Part shown: piece by piece, positions 9,698-18,229 of the stretch
How positions within the stretch are numbered: the first letter of the stretch is position 1
Layout of the letters: each line of letters opens with the position of its first letter
Assembly: GCF_036099295.1 (NCBI RefSeq)
Contig: NZ_CP107976.1
Location: 3,658,001 to 3,722,000, forward strand
Source: Streptomyces sp. NBC_00358
Lineage (GTDB): Bacteria; Actinomycetota; Actinomycetes; Streptomycetales; Streptomycetaceae
Length of the DNA: 64,000 bases
Direction: 5' to 3'
Notes under the pieces: generated by a model
Seen by the model: the letters and a program-made list of their open reading frames with translations, nothing else
What the model was told of the DNA's origin: nothing
The model's database searches: none
Position numbers and translations under genes: made by a program

Positions 9698-10573
9698 TCA
9701 GCGGAGCAGTGGGCGCACCCGCTCCGCCGCGAAGCGGACGAACCCCTCGGGGTCCGGCTCGTCGGCGGTGGGCTGGAGGACCACCGTGTCGGCGCCCGCG
9801 TCCACAAAACGCCGGACGGCCCTGGCGACGGTGTCCGCGTCGCCCGCGACACCGTGTCCCGGGACGGGGTCCTCGCCGTTGGCCTCGATCTCGGCGCGCA
9901 GCCGGGCGGCGGCGTCCGTCCCGGTGGCGGTGTGCAGATAGACCACCACCCGGTGGTGTCCGGCGGTCCGTCCGGCGGCCCGCCGTCCCTCGTCGATCAG
10001 CCGACGGGCCCGCCGCACCCCGTCCACACCGGTCGAGGCGGTGAGGACGGTCCCGTCGGCGGCCTCACCCGCGAGGCGCAGCGTACGGGGGCCGGTGGCG
10101 CCGGTGAGCACCTCGGGCGTCTCGGCGGGCGGCCAGTCGAGAGCGACACCGTCGAGCTTCACGTACCGCCCGGCGGTGGTCACGCGCTCGCCCCGCAACA
10201 GGGCGCGCAGCGCGTCGAGGTGCTCGCGCAGCAACGTCACGGGCGACTCGGCCCGCGCCCCGACCTGTCCCATCCAGTCCTGCACTCCGTGGCCGACCGC
10301 GAGGACGGCCCGCCCGGGGAACAGCCGGTGCAGCGTGGCCGCCTCCATCGCCGTGACGGCGACGTTCCGCAGCGGGACGGGCAGCAGCCCCACTCCCACC
10401 CGCAGGCGCTCGGTCCAGGCGAGTGCGGCCGCGGCGGCCGAGATGCCCCCTTCGAGGAAGCAGTCCTCCCACAGCCACAGCTCCTCAAGACCCGCCTCCT
10501 CCGCCACGCGCGCCAGCGCGCGCAGCCGCTCGGGGGGCAGTTGGGGCCGGAAGACAACACCGAGTGACGTCAT
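9698..10573 (-). CDS. LLM-class flavin/F420-dependent oxidoreductase
   Basis: 291 residues with the luciferase-like monooxygenase TIM-barrel fold: GVVFRPQLPPERLRALARVAEEAGLEELWLWED, then RLRVGVGLLPVPLRNVAVTAMEAATLHRLFPGR and GHGVQDWMGQ. The pattern AVLAVGHGVQDWM is typical of actinobacterial members that use F420 or FMN. The substrate is unknown. No operon partner is apparent. The pilus-locus OmpA gene ends 56 bp upstream in the same direction, and no strong terminator separates them. Confidence 0.87.
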   Translation of the reverse strand: MTSLGVVFRPQLPPERLRALARVAEEAGLEELWLWEDCFLEGGISAAAAALAWTERLRVGVGLLPVPLRNVAVTAMEAATLHRLFPGRAVLAVGHGVQDWMGQVGARAESPVTLLREHLDALRALLRGERVTTAGRYVKLDGVALDWPPAETPEVLTGATGPRTLRLAGEAADGTVLTASTGVDGVRRARRLIDEGRRAAGRTAGHHRVVVYLHTATGTDAAARLRAEIEANGEDPVPGHGVAGDADTVARAVRRFVDAGADTVVLQPTADEPDPEGFVRFAAERVRPLLR

Positions 10574-10629
10574 GCCGTCTTCCTACCCAGGCCTCCGTGT
10601 GCGGACAACCGCTTCGCGTGGCGCGAGTG

Positions 10630-11277
10630 TCAGGCGTTGTTCCCGTCGGCCGGGCCCCTCGGGAAGGTCACCTCCACCCGGCGGTTCTTGCGGCGGCCCT
10701 GCTCGGAGGTGTTGTCGGCGATCGGGTAGTCCTCGCTGTAGCCGCGCACCTCGAAGGTGATGTCCGCCTCCGAGGAGCCGAGCGCGGCGGCCAGCCGGTC
10801 GTGCACCTGCTCCGCGCGCTTCTTGGAGAGGGTCAGACCGTGCGCGTACGAGCCGAGGTTGTCGGTGAATCCGAAGACGCGGACGGTGGTCGCGTGCTGG
10901 GCCTTGATCTCGTCCGCGATCGCCTGGATACGGGACTGGGAGTCCGGGTTCAGTTTCGAGCTGTCCTTGGGGAAGAGGACCTCCGCCTGGAGCGCGAACG
11001 TGACATCCGAGTTGGTGTCCTCCCGCCGCTCCTCGCCCCCGAGGTCCTCCACGACCGACTTGATGTCCAGCACCTTGGCGGGCGCCAGCGTCGCACCGTC
11101 GGCGAGCTTGAGCCCCGGGCTGTTGGCGTCGACTTCGGGGGGCGGCGAGGTGGTGACGCTGCCGGGTGGGGCGCTGGGGTCACCGTCGTCGGCGTACGCG
11201 GGACCGGGGAGCCCGAGGATGAGCAGTACGGCCAGGGCCGTGAACGTCGTCGCGGTGCCGCGGGGCGGGAGGGCCAT
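10630..11277 (-). CDS. Secreted OmpA/MotB-domain protein at the end of the tad locus
   Basis: 215 residues. A signal peptide (hydrophobic FTALAVLLILGLPGPAYA, cleavage likely after AYA) is followed by a Pro/Ser/Thr linker. The C-terminal OmpA-like domain spans roughly residues 95-210, with FPKDSSKLNPDSQSRIQAIADEI, the loop RVFGFTDNLGSYAHGLTLSKKRAEQV and RRKNRRVEVTF. That domain binds peptidoglycan in diderms. In this monoderm it probably anchors a surface or pilus structure to the wall. It begins 3 bp after the lipoprotein gene and is therefore the last gene of the tad transcript. Confidence 0.87.
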   Translation of the reverse strand: MALPPRGTATTFTALAVLLILGLPGPAYADDGDPSAPPGSVTTSPPPEVDANSPGLKLADGATLAPAKVLDIKSVVEDLGGEERREDTNSDVTFALQAEVLFPKDSSKLNPDSQSRIQAIADEIKAQHATTVRVFGFTDNLGSYAHGLTLSKKRAEQVHDRLAAALGSSEADITFEVRGYSEDYPIADNTSEQGRRKNRRVEVTFPRGPADGNNA

Positions 11278-11280
11278 GGC

Positions 11281-11874
11281 TCAGCCCTCGGAGATCTCGA
11301 TGGAGGCGGGCGGCATGGAGCCGACCTGGAAGTCGACGGCTGTGGTGTCGGCGGGCGGTGCGGGGAACTGGGCGAACCACTGGGTGGTGGCCCCCTGGCG
11401 GACACCACCAGTGAACTGCGTGCACAGGCAGCGTCCCGAGGTGTCCCGGAGGATGAGGTACTTCTTCTTGCCCTTCTGGTCGATCAGGCTGGCGCCGGCG
11501 ATGGATCCGCCGTTCCTCGCCAGTTCCTTCTCGTCGCCGCGCCAGTCGGCCGCGACCCAGAGCGCGTCCGTGTCATTGGTGACCGATCCCTCGACGGTGA
11601 CGAACCCGCCGTCCTCCCGCTTGGCGGAAGTGACGGTGAGCACCAGGCCGTTCTCGCCCTTGACCTCGGCGAGCACCGCGTCGGCCTCGGGCGTCTGGGA
11701 TTGCGTCCTGCCGCCGCCGCCGCTGCTCCTGGCGGGAGCCGACGGGGACGAGGCCCCTTTGTCGGACGTCCCGTCACCTCCCCCACCGCAGCCGGCCACC
11801 GTGAGGAGGAGCCCAGCCGTGATCGCCACCGCGCTCAGCGCCGTACGGCCCTTCCTCGTGTGCCGAAAGTCCAT
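11281..11874 (-). CDS. Predicted lipoprotein in the tad locus
   Basis: 197 residues. The signal sequence ends in a lipobox, LLLTVAGC, followed by a Gly/Ser/Pro-rich spacer and a beta-rich domain (EVKGENGLVLTVTSAKREDGG and onward). Two close cysteines (GRCLCTQF) lie in the mature part. The domain resembles small extracellular Ig-like lipoproteins, but I do not recognise a named family. It lies 15 bp downstream of the tadG-like gene and 3 bp upstream of the OmpA-domain gene, so a role in pilus assembly or anchoring is likely by context only. ATG 11874 has AGAGGAAG upstream. Confidence 0.75.
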   Translation of the reverse strand: MDFRHTRKGRTALSAVAITAGLLLTVAGCGGGGDGTSDKGASSPSAPARSSGGGGRTQSQTPEADAVLAEVKGENGLVLTVTSAKREDGGFVTVEGSVTNDTDALWVAADWRGDEKELARNGGSIAGASLIDQKGKKKYLILRDTSGRCLCTQFTGGVRQGATTQWFAQFPAPPADTTAVDFQVGSMPPASIEISEG

Positions 11875-11889
11875 CGGTACGGCTTCCTC

Positions 11890-12498
11890 TCACTCGGCCA
11901 GGTGCACGGAGAACAGCACCGACGCGTCCGGTAGGTCGTCCGGGTTGAAGTCTCCGGGGTCGATGTCCACGATCTCCCCGCCGCAGTCGAGTTCGACGGG
12001 CTTCTTGGGGTCCGCCGCCGGATCGAAATCGCAGCGCGGCTGAATCACGGCGACCGCGTGGGCCGTCGCGTGTCTGCCCTCGGTGCCCGGGATGATGGAG
12101 TGACCGACGGTGTAGTTCGTGAGGATGTCGGCCTCGTACCCGGGATAGCCGTTCCTCACGACGAACTGAACACCTTGAAGGCTGGAGTCGTTCGCGGCGG
12201 CCAGTTGCTGGGCTGCGGCGTCCACTCCGGCCCCGTCCGCCTTCTGATCGCCGTCCAGCCAGCCCAACCAGTTGTCGTCCACGCCGACGGCGCCTGCCAG
12301 GCGGTCCATGAGTTCGTCCCGGGCGTTCTGGGCCGCCGCCAACGCCGAAGCGTCCGCCGCGGATTGAGCTCCATTGCGGGCGGACGCTGCTTGGGCGAAG
12401 GCGAAGAAGGCGAACGCGGCGAAGAGCAGGATCCCCGTCAGCCAGATGTAGATGGGGAGGGTCTGCCCTCGGTCACCACGCGAACGTGGGTCGGTCAG
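11890..12498 (-). CDS. TadG-like pilus assembly protein with a probable CTG start
   Basis: About 202 residues. The N-terminus RGDRGQTLPIYIWLTGILLFAAFAFFAFAQ is a Tad-type membrane anchor. It is followed by AASARNGAQSAADASALAAAQNARDEL, the signature of TadG/TadE-like proteins (putative Flp pilus-assembly TadE/G-like). The rest is a periplasm-facing globular region. The frame has no ATG, GTG or TTG near its start. The best candidate is CTG at 12498, which overlaps the TGA of the pilin gene in a CTGA junction exactly where homologues would have ATGA. A sequencing error or genuine rare start codon must be considered. Confidence 0.7.
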   Translation of the reverse strand: MTDPRSRGDRGQTLPIYIWLTGILLFAAFAFFAFAQAASARNGAQSAADASALAAAQNARDELMDRLAGAVGVDDNWLGWLDGDQKADGAGVDAAAQQLAAANDSSLQGVQFVVRNGYPGYEADILTNYTVGHSIIPGTEGRHATAHAVAVIQPRCDFDPAADPKKPVELDCGGEIVDIDPGDFNPDDLPDASVLFSVHLAE

Positions 12499-12695
12499 CC
12501 ACCGGTGACGTTGCTGACCGCAGTCATGATCGCTCCCGAGATCACGCCGTCCAGCCCCAACCCGTGGATCATGGTGAAGATCCCCGCAATGAGGATCATC
12601 AACCCCGCGTACTCCACGAACCCCGCTCCCGCGTCCCGGTTCGTGCCTCGCGTCCGGGAGATCACCGTTCGTGTCCACATGGTGAACCTGTTCAT
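12495..12695 (-). CDS. Small Flp-like pilin / TadE-like prepilin
   Basis: 66 residues from ATG 12695, which has GGGAGGG eight bases upstream. An earlier in-frame start at 12737 would lie outside that site. The sequence RDAGAGFVEYAGLMILIAGIFTMIHGLGLDGVI has the type IV-b prepilin pattern: a short basic leader, a Gly before the cleavage point, Glu at about position +5 and a long hydrophobic helix. It is the most likely structural pilin of this Tad locus. A small hairpin (TGGGCC-N4-GGCCCA, 12765-12780) lies between it and the response regulator and could change transcript abundance. The prepilin peptidase (TadV/CpaA) is not in this window. Confidence 0.75.
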   Translation of the reverse strand: MNRFTMWTRTVISRTRGTNRDAGAGFVEYAGLMILIAGIFTMIHGLGLDGVISGAIMTAVSNVTGG

Positions 12696-12797
12696 CAGGA
12701 CTGCCCTCCCACCCGACGCCACTAACGACCCGAGCACCGTACGTGAGAAGCCGCCTACTCCGGGTGGGCCCAGGGGCCCAACTTCCCGGCCGGGGAG

Positions 12798-13529
12798 TCA
12801 TCGGCCCCACCCTTCGTGGGCGGTGCCGAGCCAGTGGGCGATCGCTTCGCTTCGTGAGGAACTGTGCAGCTTCGCGAAGATGCGATTGATGTGGTTCTTG
12901 ACGGTCTTCTCGGCGATGAAGCAGGTGGCGGCGATCTGGCGGTTGTTCATGCCGGCCGCGATGAGGTCCATCACCTCCACCTCCCTTGAACTCAGGCCGA
13001 AGTCGGGCTGATGGACGGCATGACGGTGAAGTCCCGTCGCCGGCAGGGGCCGACCCTCCGACGACTGTCCCACAGTTGATTGCAGTCGCGAAGAAGATGC
13101 GGCCGGTTGGTAGGAAAGTCCGAGTGAATCCGGGACAGTCGGACGTACGTGGCGCACATCCCGTACGGCGGCGATGAGTTCGGCCGCCGTGAACTCGCCA
13201 TGGACGAGATAGCCGGACGCGCCCTTGCGCAGCGCTTCCGCCACGACCTCGGGTTCGCGGCTGTACGTCAGCATCATGACCGGGGCGATCCGGCACAGTC
13301 CGGGCAGGGCGGTGAGGCCGTCCGTGCCGGGCATGCGCACGTCGAGCAGGACCACGTCCGGGGCGAGGCGGGCGGCGCAGTCCAGCGCCTCCGCGCCGTC
13401 CCGGGCCGCCGCGACGACCGCGATGTCGGGGTGCGCGTCCAGCAGCGCGGACAGCCCGGCCCGTACGACCGGGTTGTCGTCGGCCACCAGGACACGCAGG
13501 GGCGGGCCGGAAAGTGCCTGTTCAGGCAT
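12798..13529 (-). CDS. NarL/LuxR-type response regulator of the tad locus
   Basis: 243 residues. The receiver domain has the acidic pair ADDNPVV near residue 16, the phospho-acceptor Asp in VVLLDVRMPG, and LTYSREPEV. A long linker of about 50 residues leads to a LuxR-type helix-turn-helix (LSSREVEVMDLIAAGMNNRQIAATCFIAEKTVKNHINRIFAKL). It overlaps the histidine kinase gene by 8 bp, so the two are translated together as a cognate pair. Its position inside the tad transcription unit suggests that it controls pilus expression. Confidence 0.92.
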   Translation of the reverse strand: MPEQALSGPPLRVLVADDNPVVRAGLSALLDAHPDIAVVAAARDGAEALDCAARLAPDVVLLDVRMPGTDGLTALPGLCRIAPVMMLTYSREPEVVAEALRKGASGYLVHGEFTAAELIAAVRDVRHVRPTVPDSLGLSYQPAASSSRLQSTVGQSSEGRPLPATGLHRHAVHQPDFGLSSREVEVMDLIAAGMNNRQIAATCFIAEKTVKNHINRIFAKLHSSSRSEAIAHWLGTAHEGWGR

Positions 13530-14904
13530 GTGCGGCCTCCTCTTGGAGAGTGGGGGGAGAGGGAAGGGCGGCCGACGGGAGCGGGAGAATCAGCCGGACC
13601 TCGGTGCCTCCCTGCGGGGATCGGTCCAGCGTGATCAGACCGCCGACGCAGGCGGCTCGTTCCGTCATGCCGAGCAGGCCGAAATGGCCGGATCTCGTCC
13701 AGGCGGCGAGCGCCGCGGGGGTCACGTCGATCGGCGGTCCGGCCCCGTCGTCGCGCACGCGCAGCGCGAACTCGTGGACCGATACGTCGAGTTCGACGAC
13801 CAGTGTGCTCGCGCCCGCGTGGCGGTGGGCGTTCTCCAGGGCCTCGGACACGATCGCCAGGACGTGGTGAGCGGCGGTGCTGGGAAGGACCGGGTCCGCG
13901 CCCCGGTGCCGTACGGCCGCGGCGAGGCGGGTACGGGCCCTGAACTCCGCCAGCATGGAACGGAGTTCGGGCAGGAGGTCGGTGTCCGGGCCGGTCAGGT
14001 CGGTGTGCCGGCGCAGGTCCGACAGGAGGGTGCGCGACTCCGCGGCGGCGAGCCGTGCGGCGTCGGCCACGACCGTCGCCTGGCGCTTGAGCGCCTGCGG
14101 GTCCGCGGCGTCCGCGGAGGCGGCCAGTGCCTCCGCCGCCAGCGCGAGGCCGTGCAGTGTCTTGGCCACCGAATCGTGCATCTCGCGTGCCAGGCGCGCC
14201 CGTTCGGACTCCACCGCCTCCGCGACGGCGAGCCTGCTGGTCGCCTCGGACAGGGCCTGGCTGGCCGTGCCGAAGCGGAACATCAGATTGCGCAGGGTGA
14301 CGCCGATGATCCCGGCGCCGACGCAGAAGCCCGCGATGAGCAGGGTGTTGGCACCCGCGCCGGGCCGGTGTTCCCAGGCCCTGAGCACCGTGAGCAGGAC
14401 GACGAGCTGGAAGCCGGTGAACACGCCCGCGCCGCGCCAGCCGTACAGCAGGCCCGACAGGAGTGGGGTGCAGACCGTGGCGTAGGCAAGCGGGGAGGCC
14501 GGGGACGCGGTCAGGAGCAGGACCGCGCCGAAGGTGAGGTCCAGGCCCATCAGGGTCGGGTGGGCGAGGAGGCGGGGGCCGAAGCGGTCCCAGTCCCGGA
14601 GCATGGCGTAGGAGCCCATGACGCCGAGGACGGCCGCGGCGAGGACGGCGTAGCGGGTGAGGCCGTCCGTGGCGTTCGTCATCGCGAAGGGAGCGCCGAC
14701 GACGATGGCCGCGAGGCGGACGGCGAAGGCCTGGCGGCACAGGGCCTGGAGGGCGTTGAGCTGGAGACGGATGCCGCCGGGGGCGGGGGCGTCGTCCGCG
14801 AGGTAGCCGGTACCCCGCTCGCGGCGGCGCGAGGACGGCGAGGGCCAGGACCACCGTCGGCTCTCGCGGTCCGTGTGACCTCGGCTGTTCGGGAAGCCGT
14901 TCAT
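13522..14904 (-). CDS. Sensor histidine kinase of the tad locus (HisKA_3 family)
   Basis: 460 residues. Five or six hydrophobic helices occupy about residues 60-215. Next comes the HisKA_3 dimerisation helix with the phospho-His in RLAREMHDSVAKTLHG. The HATPase domain has N-box SEALENAHRHAG, G1 VRDDGAG and G2 GHFGLLGMTERA, all intact. The sensor part is almost entirely membrane-embedded, so the signal may be in or near the membrane. The start codon overlaps the tadC stop (TGATG) and the stop overlaps the response regulator start. It is therefore part of the pilus operon rather than a separate insertion. Confidence 0.92.
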   Translation of the reverse strand: MNGFPNSRGHTDRESRRWSWPSPSSRRRERGTGYLADDAPAPGGIRLQLNALQALCRQAFAVRLAAIVVGAPFAMTNATDGLTRYAVLAAAVLGVMGSYAMLRDWDRFGPRLLAHPTLMGLDLTFGAVLLLTASPASPLAYATVCTPLLSGLLYGWRGAGVFTGFQLVVLLTVLRAWEHRPGAGANTLLIAGFCVGAGIIGVTLRNLMFRFGTASQALSEATSRLAVAEAVESERARLAREMHDSVAKTLHGLALAAEALAASADAADPQALKRQATVVADAARLAAAESRTLLSDLRRHTDLTGPDTDLLPELRSMLAEFRARTRLAAAVRHRGADPVLPSTAAHHVLAIVSEALENAHRHAGASTLVVELDVSVHEFALRVRDDGAGPPIDVTPAALAAWTRSGHFGLLGMTERAACVGGLITLDRSPQGGTEVRLILPLPSAALPSPPTLQEEAAHA

Positions 14905-15794
14905 CAGCGCCCCAGGATCGAGCCGAAGTTCGTCCCCGAGCCCAGGAACATGCCCGTGGCGATGAGGATCATCGTCGCCGGGAGCATGAAGACGAGGGTG
15001 ACCATCGTGGCCTTGGGGATGGTCTTGGCGGCGCGGCGGCGGGCGTTCTGGGCGTCGGTGCGGCGCATGTCCGTGGCGAGCTGGATGAGGGTCTCGGCGA
15101 TCGGGGAGCCGAGTTCCTCGCCCTGCTGGAGGGCCGAGACGAACTGGGCCACCTGCTCGGAGGAGTTGCGTCTGCGGAGCTCGTCGAAGGCCTGGCGGCG
15201 GCTGACGCCCATGTCCATCTGGCGCAGGGTGATGCGCAGTTCGTCCGCCCAGGGCCCCTCGTACTTCTCCGCGACCCGGTCCAGCGCCTGGCGGAAGCCG
15301 AGGCCCGCGGAGACGACGACCGCGAGGACGTCGAGGAAGTCGGGCAGGGTGCGGTCGATGACCTCCTTGCGTTCGCGGACGGCCTGCCAGATGAGGGCGT
15401 CCGCGGCGACCAGGCCGAAGGCCAGGGTGAGCACGGCGAAGAGGAGCTGGCCGTTGGAGAGGAAGACCAGGCCGAGGACGACCCCGAAGACGCCGTAGAC
15501 CGCGCGGCGGGCCGCGTAGCGGTTCAGGGTCAGACCTCCGGGGTTGCCGGCCATGTCGATGCGGCGGCGTTTGGCGTCCACGCGCCGGGGGCCCATCAGG
15601 CGCAGGACGGTCGGCGCGAAGCGCATGCCGAGGCGGTCGACGGCCGAGTCCGTCACGGAGACGCGGGTACCGCCGACCTCCAGGGCGAGCTGGAGGTCGC
15701 TGGGGAGTTTGACGTCGGCGCGGATCATCCGGACGCCCAGGAGGACGCCCGCGACGGCCGCGCCCATGAGGACGGCGAGCAGCAGCGGCAGCAA
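14904..15794 (-). CDS. tadC: TadC-like type II/IV secretion F-domain protein
   Basis: 296 residues. An N-terminal membrane helix and a further hydrophobic region surround a T2SSF domain with FLDVLAVVVSAGLGFRQALDRVAEKYEG, ITLRQMDMGVSRRQAFDELRRR and QGEELGSPIAETLIQLATDMR. Two C-terminal helices end in MILIATGMFLGSG. It forms the inner-membrane platform of the pilus machine with TadB. The start is TTG 15794, supported by GGAGGG about eight bases upstream. It lies 13 bp after tadB and overlaps the kinase gene by one base. Confidence 0.9.
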   Translation of the reverse strand: MLPLLLAVLMGAAVAGVLLGVRMIRADVKLPSDLQLALEVGGTRVSVTDSAVDRLGMRFAPTVLRLMGPRRVDAKRRRIDMAGNPGGLTLNRYAARRAVYGVFGVVLGLVFLSNGQLLFAVLTLAFGLVAADALIWQAVRERKEVIDRTLPDFLDVLAVVVSAGLGFRQALDRVAEKYEGPWADELRITLRQMDMGVSRRQAFDELRRRNSSEQVAQFVSALQQGEELGSPIAETLIQLATDMRRTDAQNARRRAAKTIPKATMVTLVFMLPATMILIATGMFLGSGTNFGSILGR

Positions 15795-15807
15795 CGTGAT
15801 CCCTCCC

Positions 15808-16749
15808 TCACACTTCGATCTTGCCGAGCCGGCGGATGACGAAGAAGCCCACGGTGTAGAGGCCGAGGGCGAGCAGCACCAGGCCCTGGCCGAGCGGGGA
15901 GCCGGTGACGCGGGCGAGGGCTCCGTCGTTCGAGGAGTTGATCAGGACCAGGGAGCCGATACCGAGGAAGGGGACCGTGAAGGCGGTCGCGTTGACCTCG
16001 GAGAGCATCGTGCGGACCTCGCGGCGGGTCTCCTTCCTGTCCTCCAGGGTCTGGGTGAGGTTGCGCAGCGAGCTGACCACCGAGCCGCCCGCCTTGTTGG
16101 CGAGGACCAGGGTGGTGACGAGGACGATCAGCTCCCGGGAGGGCAGCCGCTCGGAGAGTTCACCCAGGGCGTCGTCGATGCTGCGGCCCAGCATCAACTG
16201 GTCCGCCACATGCGCGAGTTCCTCGCCCGCGGGGGCCTCCAGCTCCTCCGCCGCCATGGCGAGCGCGGTGCGCAGGGCGAGGCCGGCCGCCGTCGCGTTC
16301 GCCAGCAGGCGTGCCACGTCGGGGAGTTGGCTGATGAATGCCTCGATACGCTTCTGGCGCTGCCAGTTGAGGAAGACGGCCGCGCTCCACACACCGAGGA
16401 CGGCGGCGATCGGACCGAAGAACGGGGCGAGTGTCGCGGCGGCGATCAGCCACAGCGCGACGACCACGACCGCGACGTAGGTGAAGAACTCCCCCGCGGT
16501 GAGGTCGAGTCCGGTGGCCGTCAGCCGCAGGTGGATCGTTCGGCCGAGGCGGGTGCGGCGCAGCCGGCGGTCGACGCCCGCGAAGCGGCGGACCCGGTGG
16601 CCCGCCGAGTGCGGGGAGCCGCCACCGGAGAGGCGGTCGACGAGGTCCCGCCGCTGGGCGCGGCCCGAGGCGTAGGAGTGGACGCCGGCGACGGCGAGGG
16701 CGCCGCCGAGGAGCGTCCCTCCGAGGGCGAGGAGTACGGGATCGTTCAC
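15808..16749 (-). CDS. tadB: TadB-like type II/IV secretion F-domain protein
   Basis: 313 residues with an N-terminal helix, a central membrane pair (FFTYVAVVVVALWLIAAATLAPFFGPIAAVLGVW), a cytoplasmic T2SSF domain (QLPDVARLLANATAAGLALRTALAMAAEEL and onward to TLEDRKETRREVRTM) and two C-terminal helices. It is the partner platform protein of TadC. GTG 16749 is the start. A 118 bp gap separates it from tadA, with no gene inside it. Confidence 0.9.
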   Translation of the reverse strand: MNDPVLLALGGTLLGGALAVAGVHSYASGRAQRRDLVDRLSGGGSPHSAGHRVRRFAGVDRRLRRTRLGRTIHLRLTATGLDLTAGEFFTYVAVVVVALWLIAAATLAPFFGPIAAVLGVWSAAVFLNWQRQKRIEAFISQLPDVARLLANATAAGLALRTALAMAAEELEAPAGEELAHVADQLMLGRSIDDALGELSERLPSRELIVLVTTLVLANKAGGSVVSSLRNLTQTLEDRKETRREVRTMLSEVNATAFTVPFLGIGSLVLINSSNDGALARVTGSPLGQGLVLLALGLYTVGFFVIRRLGKIEV

Positions 16750-16867
16750 GGCTGCCTCCCTTCGTAGGTGGGGGACTCGGAGGAGGCGGGCTCCGGGGCC
16801 GCAAGCACCGCCGTGGGGCGGTCGGGGGCCGGGGACTCCACGGTGCGCGGGTCGGGGGCGGGGGGTG

Positions 16868-18211
16868 TCAACCGATGGCCTGTCTCGTATTGCCCAGGAC
16901 GTCGATGGCCTCGGCGACCCCGAAGGCGGGCGGCAGCGGTTCGTTGGCGACGTACAGCTTCTCCGCGATCGAGCGGGGGAGCGGGAGGTGCTCGAAGTGG
17001 CCCCGGACGACGCGGTCCGGGCCGACCGGGCGGGGCACGAAACGGGTGACGGGGGCGATCCGGAACTGCTCGCGGCCGTGCGAGACGAGCAGCGCCACCT
17101 CTGTCACCTTGCGGGAGCCGTCGGCGTGCCGGGAGAGCTGGACGACGACGTCGACGGCGGAGTTGATCTGGTCCTTGAGCGCCTCGAAGGGGATCTGCAC
17201 CTCGGACATCGAGCCGAGGGTCTGGAGCCGCATGAGTGCGTCCTCGGCGGAGTTCGCGTGGACGGTGGCGAGCGAGCCGTCGTGACCGGTCGACATGGCC
17301 TGGAGCATGTCGAGGGTCTCGCCGCCGCGGACCTCTCCGACGATGATGCGGTCGGGCCGCATGCGCAGGGAGTTGCGGACCAGGTCGCGGATGGTGATCT
17401 GGCCCTTGCCCTCGACGTTCGGCGGCCGGGACTCCAGGCGGATGACGTGTTCCTGCTGGAGCTGGAGTTCGGCCGAGTCCTCGATGGTGATGATGCGCTC
17501 GTGGGACGGGATGAGGCCGGAGAGCGCGTTCAGCAGGGTGGTCTTGCCGCTGCCGGTGCCGCCGCTGACGATGACGTTGAAACGCGCCCTGACGAAGGCG
17601 GCGAGCAGCATGAGCGTCTGCTCGTCGAGGGAGCCGAGGCCGATCAGCTCCGGGAGCGTGTACGCGCGGGGGAAGCGGCGGATGGTGAGGGTGGGGCCGG
17701 TCAGGGCGAGCGGCGGGATGATGACGTTGACTCGCTCGCCGGTGGGCAGGCGGGCGTCGACCATCGGGTTGGACTCGTCGACGCGGCGGTTGACCGTCGA
17801 GACGATGCGCTCGATGGTCTGCATGAGCTGCTCGTTGGACGCGAAGCGCAGCGGGAGCTGTTCGACGCGGCCGGCTCGCTCGACGAAGATCGAGTCCGGG
17901 CCGTTGACCATGATCTCGGTGATCGAGGCGTCGGCGAGGAGCGGTTCGAGGACGCCGAGACCGAGGGCCTCGTCGACCACCCGGCGGATCAGCTGGGAGC
18001 GTTCGGCGGTGGAGAGGACCGGGCCCTCGCGGCTGATGATGTGGCCGAGGACGCGTTCGAGGCGGACCCGGCGTTCGGCCGCCGCCAGGCTGGACATCTC
18101 CGCGAGGTCGATCTCTTCGAGGAGTTTGGCCCGGTAGACGGCGACGAGGTGTCCGTCCTCGCGGGCGGGTCCCCCCTCGTCGGGGGCGGCGATACGGGAA
18201 CGCAGGCTCAT
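16868..18211 (-). CDS. tadA: TadA/CpaF secretion ATPase
   Basis: 447 residues of the CpaF/TadA branch of type II/IV secretion ATPases. Walker A is VSGGTGSGKTTLL (around residues 216-227). The Asp box is EDSAELQL. Walker B-like IIVGEVRGGE is followed by a His box (STGHDGSLATVHANS). All catalytic motifs are intact. It powers pilin assembly at the cytoplasmic face. ATG 18211 has AAAGGAG nine bases upstream. It lies 18 bp downstream of the tadE gene in one operon. Confidence 0.95.
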   Translation of the reverse strand: MSLRSRIAAPDEGGPAREDGHLVAVYRAKLLEEIDLAEMSSLAAAERRVRLERVLGHIISREGPVLSTAERSQLIRRVVDEALGLGVLEPLLADASITEIMVNGPDSIFVERAGRVEQLPLRFASNEQLMQTIERIVSTVNRRVDESNPMVDARLPTGERVNVIIPPLALTGPTLTIRRFPRAYTLPELIGLGSLDEQTLMLLAAFVRARFNVIVSGGTGSGKTTLLNALSGLIPSHERIITIEDSAELQLQQEHVIRLESRPPNVEGKGQITIRDLVRNSLRMRPDRIIVGEVRGGETLDMLQAMSTGHDGSLATVHANSAEDALMRLQTLGSMSEVQIPFEALKDQINSAVDVVVQLSRHADGSRKVTEVALLVSHGREQFRIAPVTRFVPRPVGPDRVVRGHFEHLPLPRSIAEKLYVANEPLPPAFGVAEAIDVLGNTRQAIG

Positions 18212-18229
18212 GGCGTCGGCTCCTTTCGG

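Noticed and set aside
11890..13296. A 468-codon frame joining tadG to sequence inside the response regulator region
   Set aside because: The region above about 12500 is out of frame with the flp and response regulator genes and has no homology of its own.
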